Below, piece after piece: positions 34,184-45,000 of a DNA stretch of 64,000 nucleotides. The notes beneath the pieces are model-generated. The model saw only the letters and a program-made list of their open reading frames with translations, ran no database searches and was not told the DNA's origin. The stretch comes from Neospora caninum Liverpool (taxonomy: Eukaryota > Apicomplexa > Conoidasida > Eucoccidiorida > Sarcocystidae): positions 1,860,001 through 1,924,000 of the forward strand of contig NC_018388.1 of assembly GCF_000208865.1 (NCBI RefSeq), written 5' to 3'. Every line of letters starts with the position of its first letter. Positions within the stretch are counted from its first letter, which is position 1. Made by a program: the position numbers and the translations under genes.

Positions 34184-37100
34184 ATGCCACTTCCGGCTCC
34201 GGCCCCGCCTGGCCGAACGGGCCGTGCCGGTCCGCCGCCCCTCTCCCCGCCCTCTTTGGCGGCGTCGAGCGTTCCAACACCGGTCTCGGTGTCGGGAAGT
34301 TCCCTCTCTCCAGAGAGTTCCTCGTCTGTCTATTCGCTCCACGCGTCTTCGCCGTCGTCCGTGCCGAGTGAACCTTCGGCGCTCGCGCTGCCCAGTTCCT
34401 ACCGGTGCATCGCGACGCGCTCGGCACCAGTCCAACTGCCTGACTCCGCTCCGTTCGCTTCCCCCGTCAGTCTCTGCCGCTCCTTTTCCTCCAGCACATC
34501 CTCCCCTCCGTCTCCGCGTCCGGCCCGGTCCCCGCCGAACACACCCTCGCACAGTCTCGGCCGGGCGCTCGGTTCTCAAGCGCCTCTCGGCTCGTGTACG
34601 CCCCGAAGCGCCAAGCGAACTTGCCTCGATGGACTGTCCACACATTCGGACTCGACTCCCGCGCCTAACCCTGTGCCTCCGCTCGCCTCAGGATGCTCTG
34701 CAGGCGTCCCTGGCCTCCCTCCTGCCTCGCTGTTCCTCTGCTACACGCTGCCGGAAGAGCTGGATCTCCTCTTGCTGGATCCTACTGCTGTCGCCGCTGA
34801 GAAAACATCACAAAAACCGCCTCCACGCCGACCACGTGGCGGGCCCGAGCCCGGCGAAACGGCGGAATGTGCTGCATGCGCGGGGGCGGGAACCGGAGAA
34901 GACCGACAGCCCCGTGCCGATGGACTGCGCACGGAAACGGAGCAAGTCAACGGCAGTGGTCCGCTGAACAAATCTCAACGACTAGCACAAAGTGAGGGCA
35001 TTCGAGACGCCGAGAGGAACCCTGAAGCAGACGCGCCGCTGCGCGCTCAGTCGCCGTCGTGTGTCGACCCAGTGGCACGCGCCGACTCAAGCGGGGCAAA
35101 GCGTCCGGGGCCTGTCTGTGCGGACGGACCCGCGCCTGCGTCGACCTCCCCGGAGTCTTCAGATGGTCCGCGACAAAGCGAAGCTCCTGACGGCTCTCCT
35201 GCGGCAAGGACGAGGCTGGACGCACTTCCGGCTCCTGGCGCTGGCGACCGAGGCGACAGCAGTTCAGGCGGCTCCGGAGGGGAACTGGACGCATCGGGTT
35301 CATCCGACAGGGAGAAGCTCCAGTGCAGCTGCATTATTCTGCTCACGAGGTGGACGCGGTACGGAGAGGTGGTCTCGGGATTCGCCCCCGCACAGGGAAG
35401 CGCCTCGCGGGGAGTCTCCTCGCGAGCTGCGCCTGTCCTGCAGGACTCGCTGTGTGCTTCCGCGTGTTCTCCAACCCGAGGGAACTCTGGTGGCAAGCGG
35501 CGTGCCAAGGACGCGACGGAGTGCAGTCCGATTTTCCCCGGACCGCCCCCGTGCCGAGCAGAAGACGAGCGATTCACGCACGACCTCGCAGTGGAGGCGT
35601 TCCCTCCGCACGCGCCTGCCCCAACATCTGCGGCTGTCTCGCAGCCGCTAGGAATCTTCATGAAACACCTGGACCAACTGTGCCCCGCCGAGTTTCTTCT
35701 GCTCGCCCGCTGCGTTAAAGACCGGCTGCCGTATGCCATTCGGGCCATCCTCGACGAAGCAGGGGATGGCGGCAACCCTCCGTGCGGAAACTGGAAAGAG
35801 AGCGAGTTCAGCTTCGAGATTTCGGACAAGATCGCTGCGGCAGAAGAACCGATTCGACTGGGACTCTCCACTCATCGCAGGGACACCAGGGACCAGGAAT
35901 TGTCGCCGAGCATAGCCACGCGGGAGCCCGAGGAGAAACACAGGATGTCGCCGTGCAACGAGGCTGAGCAGGCGGACTCCTTGTCCTCTGGAGCCTTTCC
36001 GCGCGTGCGCGCGCCTAGCGAATTGAAGAAGGTCGAGCTCTCCGGTGCGCCCCAACTCGACCGCGGAGGCGCCCACGCGGAGCACACCCGCGTGGCAACA
36101 AGCATCTCTCAGGTCTCAGAAGATCGCGAAGAAACGCAGGGGGAAGCGGGAGAAGGACTGGAGGAGGCGCGCGGATGCCGCGGGCCTCAAAGCCGTTTTG
36201 TGTTCAGTTCCAAGGAGGTCCATGGATCGCCGTCTCCAGCGTTTCCGGAGGGAGCGGACGAGGCGCTCTCGGGAGTGATGGAAGAACTTGAGCAGCAGCT
36301 GTGTGATCTTCAGCTGCGAACAGGAATGGCGCCTTCCTGCACGCCCGTGCCCGCCTCGACTGCTCAGCCCAAACGTTCCAAAGGGTTAAACCCTAACGCT
36401 CCTCCTTTCCGGAGTCTAAAGACGCCGCACCCGTCCATCGGGATCTCTCCGGGATTCGTTCCCCTTCCTTTGACCGGGTCCTCTCTGTTGGGCTCGGTTG
36501 CTCCGCGCGGATCTGCCGTTCCGGTCCTCCCCCCGTGCCCAGCCCCGCGCTGTCCTCGTGCCAGGGAGACTCGTCCCCTGGCCGACGCTGCGCCTGCCGA
36601 GGGGGGGATGGCGGAGGCAGCTGTTTGCCTTCCGTGCTTCTCTGGAGGCGCGCCAGGAGGAAGCGGGTTCGGGGACGGTTTGTTGAGCGGCTGGGGCGCA
36701 GGGTTGGTTGACCAGGCGACAGGAGTTCCTGTCCTCGGAGACGCCCAGACTCAGCCTGGCGTCTTTCCCGGGCCGCCCGACTGCATGCAGGCATGGACGC
36801 GAACAGAGGGACCCGGCGGAAGGCCGCTCGAGGGATGGGGAGGCGTCGCGGAGCAGAGAGACAGCGAGTTCGAGACGGACGAGCTGGAACTGATGCGGGC
36901 ACTCGGCCTACCCACGCAGTTCGCCTCGTCCCGCCACACCGCGCGCCACCGCAAGACACACAGAGAAGAGAAAAGCTACGATTTCTCACCGCCAGCGGTG
37001 AAGACGTCGCCGCCTCACGGGTACCCCGCGTCTGGCTTCTGGCCGGGCGTGCCCGGGGCGCCGGAAACGCATGCGGCGATAAATGGGGTTACACCCGACT

Positions 37101-40100
37101 TTGGCAGCTGGAATGCCGCGGCCCTCGCTCCTGTCCAACCTTGCGCGGGGGCTGTTGGAGGCGAAGAGGAGCCGACGGGGAGGCGAAAGTGCGCTTGCGG
37201 AACTCTGGCGGATGCTTGCAAACAGTATAAACAAGACCCAGGCGGCCAAGGAAAACCGGCGCCCAAGTGGTTTGAAGGCTCCAAGGACAAAACCCCCCAG
37301 AATGACTCACCAGTCGCTTCTTCGGACGCGTCTCTCCTTCCTGCGTACGACCGCGTGGGCAACAGCACCGACTCCTCATACTACAGATTGCGCTACACGC
37401 TCTTCCACAAGTACGACGAAGGAATGCTGCTCGATGAGAACGCCTGGTTCGAAACCACTGCTGAGTGCATTGCGGCTTACCTCGCGTCCGTCCTGCACCA
37501 GGTGTCTGTACACGCCAGAACGCAGAGCTTACCAGTCTCAGGAAGCCTGTGCGTCGCGAGGAACGCGAGTCCCAAGTCTTCGATTCCGTGTGTGCCCAGC
37601 GCGCGGGAAGCGCTTGACGCCCGGGAGACACTTCCTGAGGGCAGTTCCTCGCCTGGCGTCCGAGCCGAGAAGGCAAGCGGCACCGAGACTTGTGTGCGCG
37701 AAGTCGTGACTGGATTCAAAAATGACGCACCTGTCTCTGCTTCAGACCAGCGGTCGAGCGCCTGCACCCTAGGCTCCTTGCCCACCGCGAGGAAGGGCGA
37801 CGCGCAGCGCACGGCTCAGGGCGAGATACCGCGGGGCGCTGGCGGGAGGAACGGCTGCCAAAGAAGGAACGTCCCGCGGGAAGAAGCAGCTGGCGATTCC
37901 GGAGTGCCGACCGCGTCTCGCCCCTTGGTTGCCATGGATGGCTGCTGCGGGGCAGGCGGAAACGTGATTCAGTTTGCTCGGTTTTTCGACGCATGCGTTG
38001 GCGTGGACTGCGACCTCGTGAAAGTGGCGATTTGCAAGCACAACGCTTCGCTGTACGGAGTCCGCGATCAGGTGTACGTCCACCACAACACCTTGGCTGG
38101 GTGGCTGCAGGAGCGGCAGGCGGCTCGGCGCCAGCTTCGACGAGCTCGGAAGGAAGCGGCGAGTCACAAGTGCGCTGGCCGGGAAGAACGGGAGACTGAC
38201 TCGCAGACGTTCGACGAAACCGACCGAGAGTCTCTCCGCTGTTTCTGCTGCAAAGAATTCTCTCGAGTGAAGTGCCGATTCTGCGTCCACGAAGGGCATT
38301 CGCCCGGCTCCTCGTTTGCCCGGTTCTTCACAGAAGAATGCAGAAACGACAGACTCTCTGAAGAGGATCTCGCGGCACTGCACGCGTCCCTCTTCTCTGA
38401 GTCGCCTTCTCGCCCCCTGACGCACCAACGCTCGCTGGTCACGGACATCGCCTGGTGCTTTATGTCTCCTCCGTGGAGCGGCCCGAGCTACTCAGGACGA
38501 CGTTCCTTCCGATCGCAGCTCTTCTCCGTGGCGGGTGGCCAAGACGGAGGCGGGGGAGTTGGCTCCGCGCACATTCCCTCCCTTGTCAAAGCTGCTGCTC
38601 GGTGAGTCCGGAAACGCCCAGCTCCAAAGGCCCGCCAAGACACGTTCGTTCCGCAGAAATTGGCGTCGGCGGGGATTCTTGACGGGTTTCTGGAGCGAAA
38701 GCGACCCTGTTTTCGGCGCGGTTTTCTCGAGCAGAGAAACAGGGACAACCGAGGCACCAGGACGCGGCACGCCCCCCCGCGACCGACATCCCGGGGAGTC
38801 GTAATGCGGACACTGAACGCGCTTGTCTCTCGATTGTGTGGAGTGTCGCTACAGCGCACAGGTGCCGTTCTTCCGTGGACTGTTCGAAGTCTTCTGCTTG
38901 TCTCGGTCGGGACCTATGTTCGTCGTCTGCGTTTTGGAACGCTTCGTCTCTCGGCTGTATCTCTGCCTTTCTCCGGTTCACAGGATCGCGCCAAACGTCT
39001 GCCTCTTCCTCCCGAGATCGACAAACGTTCACGAGCTGGCCGCCCTTGCGGTGGCCCTCCGTTTTCCTCTCCTTGAAATCGAGGTCCTGTACTCCCACTT
39101 TATCGACCGGACTGCCGGCGACCAGTCTCCCTCTCTCTTCCCTAAGGTAGGTCTTTTTGTAGGTCTTGGCGTGCCGAAATCTGCGTTCCCATTTCCGAAT
39201 TCGTTTCCCTTGGCCGTAGTGTGTCTCCTGTCACATCCCTCCGCGCGCACCCGTTCACGCGAGACCCTGGACGCCGGTGTCCCTTACGCAGCGCAGTCGA
39301 CTTGTCCACGCTTCCGCACCTTGGATGTGGGCGTTGCCCGGAGCCCCGGTCTTCATTCTTCCGCTTGGATGTGAACCCGGTGTGCTCTTCTTCTCCGCGT
39401 CGCGCGGCGACTTCCCAACGGCGCTTGAAGCGCGCGCTGGTTTCACAGGGCGTTTGTCGCTACGACGCGTCGTGCGGGGCTGTCTGGACTTGCGGCGCCC
39501 GCTGTTTCCTCTGCGCGCTCTCCTTCATGTGCTCGCGGCGTGTCCGCCCTGCTCCTCTTTCCGCTGCTTTCTTAGGCAGTAATTGCGTACTTGGTCCGGG
39601 ATGTCGCCTCGTGGGTTGCCATCCGCGGGTTGCCGGCGGAGTCACCGGTGCCCGGGCGCTCGAGCAGCTCTGGACCCGGTTGCCCCACGCAGCGGCCCGC
39701 AGGGGCCGACCAGTCTCCGTGCCGGACTTGGGCAGTTCCCCGTGGCTCGAGGAGTCCAGGCGGAGCGGCGCGCGAGGCGTGCGAGGCTCGCGAGGCGCGC
39801 GAGGGCCTTCCAGCGGCCCGGTGCCTGCAGTTTCGGTCCCCCGCGGGGTGTGAAAAGCTGCCTGCGTATGCGTGGCTGTCTCTGACGCCGTATCTCCGCG
39901 TACGCGAAAAAACGGGGGACAGTCCGTGCCACAGCGCCGGCAGCAGGGATGGAGAGGCACACGGCAAAAAGCGGAAAGGGTGCAAGAAATCGCGCGTCTC
40001 TGCGACCCCCAAGCAGGCCGAGACTCGGCCGGAAGAGTTGACTCTGCCGTGCCGGAAGGAGGGGAAGAGGGACCGCTCCGCTGGGGCGGACCGTGTGTCC

Positions 40101-40637
40101 GAGTTTTGGACTGCCGCACTGAAAGCGATAGGCGCGTTGCTGGAACGGGAGGACGCAGAAGCCCCGAGAGAGTGGCAGTTAGGCAAGCGTGGAACGGCGA
40201 CTGAGAGGAGCGAGTGCGGAGGGCGAGTGGGGAAGACAGAGTCGCGCGGAAAGGCGGAAGAGGCAAGACAGAACTCCCCCGCGACAGCGGAAGTGCGGGG
40301 AAAGAAAAGTCGTGCTCACGAAAGGGAAACAACAGACACGGACTCTGTTCCGGCGGGCAGAGAAAAAGGAGTCGTGTCGACCGGAAAGGAATCCCTTTTT
40401 GTGGAAGAAGGGGAGAAAGACGAGAGGGAGAGGGACGCGTCAGACAGGCCTACGAAGCACCCAGACAAGAAGCGGGCCAGGGCGTTAGGAGACATTCTCG
40501 CGAGCCTGCAAGATGAAACGATGCTTCTTGAAGAGATCCTGACTGCTGCAGCCACGGCGGAAGAGGGGCACTGGCGGGGCAAGGGCACGAATACGAAATG
40601 GGACACGTTTCTCGACGTTCTCGGGGCGCGAAGTTGA
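34184..40637 (+). CDS. TGS1: Trimethylguanosine synthase (TGS1-type SAM-dependent RNA cap methyltransferase)
   Basis: Three exons: 34184-38601, 38984-39146 and 39576-40637, phases consistent, 1880 aa. The enzyme converts the m7G cap of snRNAs and snoRNAs to m2,2,7G using SAM, normally in the nucleus or Cajal-body equivalent. The first 1070 residues are Ser/Pro/Arg low complexity. The catalytic part begins with the family signature HKYDEGMLLDENAWFETT (Tyr1077). Motif I is MDGCCGAGGNVIQFA (Asp1252), followed by CVGVDCDLVKVAICKHNASL, and motif IV is FMSPPWSGPSY (Pro1429-Trp1431). Exon 2 gives IAPNVCLFLPR and the start of exon 3 (AVIAYLVRDV) matches the last family strand. Two insertions split the fold, one of about 140 aa before motif I and one of about 110 aa before motif IV containing two CxxC pairs. 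About 340 residues follow the catalytic domain, more than is usual. The frame opens at 34136 with TTG; the first ATG is 34184. Confidence 0.9.
38240..38299 (+). other. Cys/His-rich (CxxC-x7-CxxC) insertion inside the TGS1 domain
   Basis: Codons 1353-1372 contain CFCC and CRFC pairs (Cys1353, Cys1356, Cys1364, Cys1367) followed by His1369 and His1372. The spacing fits a small zinc-binding loop. Zinc binding is an inference. Confidence 0.45.
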
Positions 40638-42058
40638 GACTTTCGGCCTTGTCGTAGGTCCTGTCGTCTGTGATTTCCAAAGAAAGAGAAAGCCCACAAA
40701 AGGGTTTTTTGGCTTCTGCGTAGGGCTTTCTCGTGTTGAGCGGGGTCCTGACGCTGGCAGTCGGTGAGGCCGTTTTGGTCGTGAGGCAGATGGCAGTCAG
40801 AGATAAACAAGAAGACAGTGTGTCGCCTTCATGTCTCACGGCCTGCAACTGTAGCTTCGTCCGCGGTGAAAAAACCGTCGGATAGGACAAGAACTGCAAG
40901 TGTATTTTTCAAAGATGTGGAACGCACGGCGTTCGTCGAATATTTAGCAGCAGAGCAGTGTGCCACTCTCCACGACAGACCGGTTTCTAGCCGCTGAAAG
41001 CGTTTCACGATTTGAACAGACGAGGCTCTCGTCATGGTGTTCAACCTAGCATTAAGTATCTCAGGCGAACTCCTGACGCCTGCTCTGTGTAAAACAGCGT
41101 CGCAGACTGCAATTCGCTCTTGCGTAGCCAAAGCATCAATCTCTGATCACGTGAGCGCAAAACGGAACAGCCAGCCGACTGGTTGGCGTGCATGTCTGTG
41201 GTGCCTGAAGAACAAGCGAGGCGACCTCGGTTTCACGAATCGTCGATGAACCCGTTTTTCTAGTCGACAGCACAGTGCGTTCCAGTCTAAACTGTCTGCC
41301 CCGCTCTACTCGCTCCGGTGCCTCAGACTCCGGATTTGGACGCCCGAGAGCTAATCCGCGTAACAAAACCATCCGGCCTTGTTGCTCTGGGCTCTCAATC
41401 CACTGTCGGGTTGTCGGACGTTGTCTTCCGACAGGCGAGAATCGGCAAGTCTTTCAACAAAAGAGTTCCGGGTTTCACTGTCACAGATATATACCACGCC
41501 TGTTTGTCGAACTATAGTACAGAAGTCGGTCATTGTCTGACGAAACGCAGTGCTCAGGGGGCCGTGATAAAGACGGAATCCATCCTACTCCAGACACACA
41601 CGCAAAACTGTGGCGACAAATGGTCCGACGCGTCACGAAGAATCCACGCGGCGAGCCGCGTTCGATTGCCGTCCGCTAAGATAAGCGCCACCGAAAGGGT
41701 TGCAGTGCGGAAGAGAGAACGAGGCCGCATCCTGTGTCGTACCAAAAGATCTCAGCGGTACGGGACGGCCGACTCGGACACGGATTCGGCACTTGCGCAA
41801 TTTCTGGAGCTTCATTTGCCTCTCGTACAGCAGGTTGAATCTGCGAAACCCCGGAATTCGGAGCGTCTTCTTGGCGATTGCCGCTCGCTGTGCCCTGTCC
41901 TTCGGCTGCACACATGCCTCTTCTCGAGTTGGCGTTATCAGCAAACGATCACCAGCGTCTTGCTGCGACGGATATCTGCAAAGTTCACGCGCGGCTTCCC
42001 CACACAGATGATTATACAGAGCTTCCTGCGACGCCGCCTTCCTGTCTCTCTTGTACTG
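40638..42058. other. Convergent intergenic region
   Basis: 1.4 kb between the stop codons of the TGS1 gene (plus) and the recessed-signal protein (minus), presumably both 3' UTRs. Open frames of 60-100 codons, and one of about 256 codons with a weak start at 41318-42088 that overlaps the neighbouring stop, show no conserved sequence. Nothing further is recognised. Confidence 0.5.
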
Positions 42059-45000
42059 TTATTTCCTAGACCTGCGCCCCTTCTTTGATGCCGCTTTTTC
42101 TTTCGCTGCTGCGACTTGGGCTTCAGCGTCTTTCTTGTCTTGTTCTAAAGCATCAAGAACCAGGAGCGTCGCAAGAGTTCTGCCATAATGTTCTCTCAAC
42201 CTCTTTGCGAGTGCAGCCACCTGTTCAACAGCTCCTTGTAAAACGTCGTACGTTGCTGCAAAATCTGGGTCTGAGGGTTGGTGCTCCCCAAACCCACAAT
42301 CATGCTTGATGAGCTGAAGCATCTGCGAGCAAGCCATCACGAAGGCTCCTGCGGATGCAATCATTTGCTGCGCCACGTCGGCGTCCCGGTTTTGAACGCT
42401 AACCGTTGTCCTTACCCGTGTAAAAACATTGAAGTATGTGTGTACCTGCGATCTGATCTCGACAGCGGTGCTTCTCATCACATCGTGATACGCTAAAACC
42501 TCTGTACGCATCTGGAGACGCGTCAACTCGTCCTGGTGCGATTCGCCCTCGCCCTCCGATGTCACGGCCTTGGCACCGTCTGTGCTTGTAGATTCTCCTT
42601 CGTCTGGTGTTTCCCCGAGAAGCTCTTTCTTGAAATATAGTAGGGCTTCTGGGGGCGCGGGCACTTCAATCAACTCCACGACTTTCTTCCGAGCAGCGGG
42701 CATTTTCCGGCCACAGTCAAACATGTACTTAACTTGACTGTACACTTCCAGAATCGCGTAGTATGCTTTTTCCAGAAGCTCTTCTCTCGTCAGAATCTCG
42801 TCGGACAGCTGGCAGACTTGTTGAAGAAGCCGAATCTCGGTGGGAGCCCGCGGGTCTATCGGCTCGCGCCCCCAGTGGGGTACTGGCAGCTCTGGCCCGT
42901 CTTCGACGACCCGTGCCGACGTCAGCATAGAGCTGGAGACTATGCCGTGACTTCTAGCCAAAAGCGAGGCGGAACGGAGGACGTCATAGATTTCTACCAA
43001 CGCATCAAGTTCTGCATCCAAGTCAGATTCAAGGTCGGGTAGAGCAGACTCTACCACTCCGAAGATGTCACGCTTGCACAAAAAATTCTTTGCAGCCTCA
43101 CATCTGTGCTGCCACAACGGGAGGACGTCGGCGGCGCTCTCTATGTTCACACTGGCCATCTGGAGTTCAGATTTTTGTCTTACAACATCGCGCATCCGCG
43201 ATGGGTCATCAAGGAAGTCCTGTAGGTTCCAGCGCACAGTGGCTGTTTCTGGACGCTCCCTGCCTTTGTCTTTTCGTTTCTTCCCGTGTTTGCGGCTCCG
43301 CGACACGCCCTCCTTTGGTCTAGCTCCTAGGTCCCGACGAGGGCCGGCCGAAGACGCATCCTCCCCTGGCGAGCCGACCGCGTCTTCCGCTGAGGGCGCG
43401 GGACTCTGACCCTCCCGCGCTTGCCCGCCACCTTGCTGGTCGGTTGAAGGAGCTTCGTCTGCTTCTTCTGCTTCGTCTGCTTCTTCTGCGGGGTCGCCAA
43501 TTCTTGGTGAACCACCTCCGCCGCTGTCGCTGCCATCGTCCTTCTTTTCTGCCCCGCCTTCTTTCTCTGTCTCCTCTTCCTCTTCTTCTTCTTCTTCTTC
43601 CTCTTCTTCCTCCCTTTTCTCCTCTTCCTCCTCTTCTTCCCCGTCGCCCCGTCCCGCACCCCCCTCACCTGGGCCGTCTTTCCCGTCTCCTCGTTTCTCT
43701 GGCGGGTCTCCTCCACCCGCGCTAGGCCCTCCTGCATGCGCTGACCCGTCGCCACCGGATCCAGAGCCCCCTTGATCCGAGGGAGGCGAGGCCGCCTTTT
43801 TGCCTTTCTTGCGCTTCGATGACTCTTTTGTCTCTCGATCTTTTTGCGTCTCTTCAGGTTGGCCGGCAAGACCTGCGGATCTCTCTGCCGCCTTGGCAGT
43901 GCGTTCGCCCACAGCAACGTCCACCGTGGCGCTGAGGCCGCCCGAGCTCCTGCGGCCAGTCGGTGCGCCGACCTGCTTTGGCTGTTGCTTTCTCTTCCCT
44001 TCCCCTTTTCCCTTTTTCGACGATACCGACCCCTTAGACGCCGCACTGTCGCCGGCGTCTCGACTCACGAAGCTAGCTGCAGGCGTCCCATCCGTTCCTG
44101 GCTCCCCGGCAGACTGTACGCCAGCACCGGCCCGCGACTTCGTGTCGAAAAAACCCTTCCTCTCCGCGTCTTCTTCCTTCTGCGGCGCCGGTTCCCTACC
44201 CTCGGTGTCCCCACGGGACGGCTCGCCACGCGCGCCTTCCTGACCCGAGGACAGCGGTTTCCTCTCTGGACGTGACGCCCCGCCTTTTGGCGAACGTCGT
44301 TCACCGGTCCCACCAGCTTTGGACTCCCCTGTCTGTAGGCCTGGCGGTGAGAGAGGGTGTGCCTCACCCTTTGTTCCTCTAGGCTTGGGGAACGAAGGAC
44401 CAACTGTACCGTCCTCAGCCACCACAGTTTTTGCGGCATCAGCGTAGGAGCGGGAAGGACGGTGTCCTGACGATCCTGAAGCTTTGCCGAAGAATAGGGT
44501 TTCGATGGCTGTGGTGGACGGTTCTCTGACAGACCTCGAATCGTCCTGTTGACGGCTGCGACTTCCGGTGCCGTGTGACGCGTCGCCATCTGAAGACGCT
44601 GCATGCGACGAACCAACTGCGCTGAGCCAGCCAGCCTGACTTCGGAAGAGAAGATCAAACCAAGTTGTTCCTTCAGGACGTGGTGTCGGTTCGACCGACA
44701 GCGAAGAACCAGAAGCCGCGCTGTGGGTGGCCATGGGCGCACCGCTCGCCTGTAGAGGATCGCTTTGTCCACTTGGGGGAAATGCCCGATCCCCGCTGGA
44801 ATGAGATGAAAAAGATTCCGACAAATACGAAACACCCGGTGGAGTCCCCTGCGGCACAGGAAATCCCGACGGCAGCTGAAGCGCCTGCGGAATAGAAGCC
44901 CCAGACGGCATCCGAAATCCTGGATGGGGGGGTGATATGGGACTCGGCGGAGTGCTCGGATCCACCATAGCCCAGCCGCTCAATCCCTGGGAGAAAACCT

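Noticed and set aside
36383..36401. Telomere-like GGGTTAAACCCTAAC sequence
   Set aside because: It is a single degenerate inverted pair inside the TGS1 coding exon (codons for Gly-Leu-Asn-Pro-Asn), so not a telomeric repeat.
43327..44046. Lys/Arg-rich 239-codon frame on the minus strand with KKRKKKKKK
   Set aside because: It is the shifted reading of the acidic Glu-rich tract of the 1486-aa gene on the same strand.
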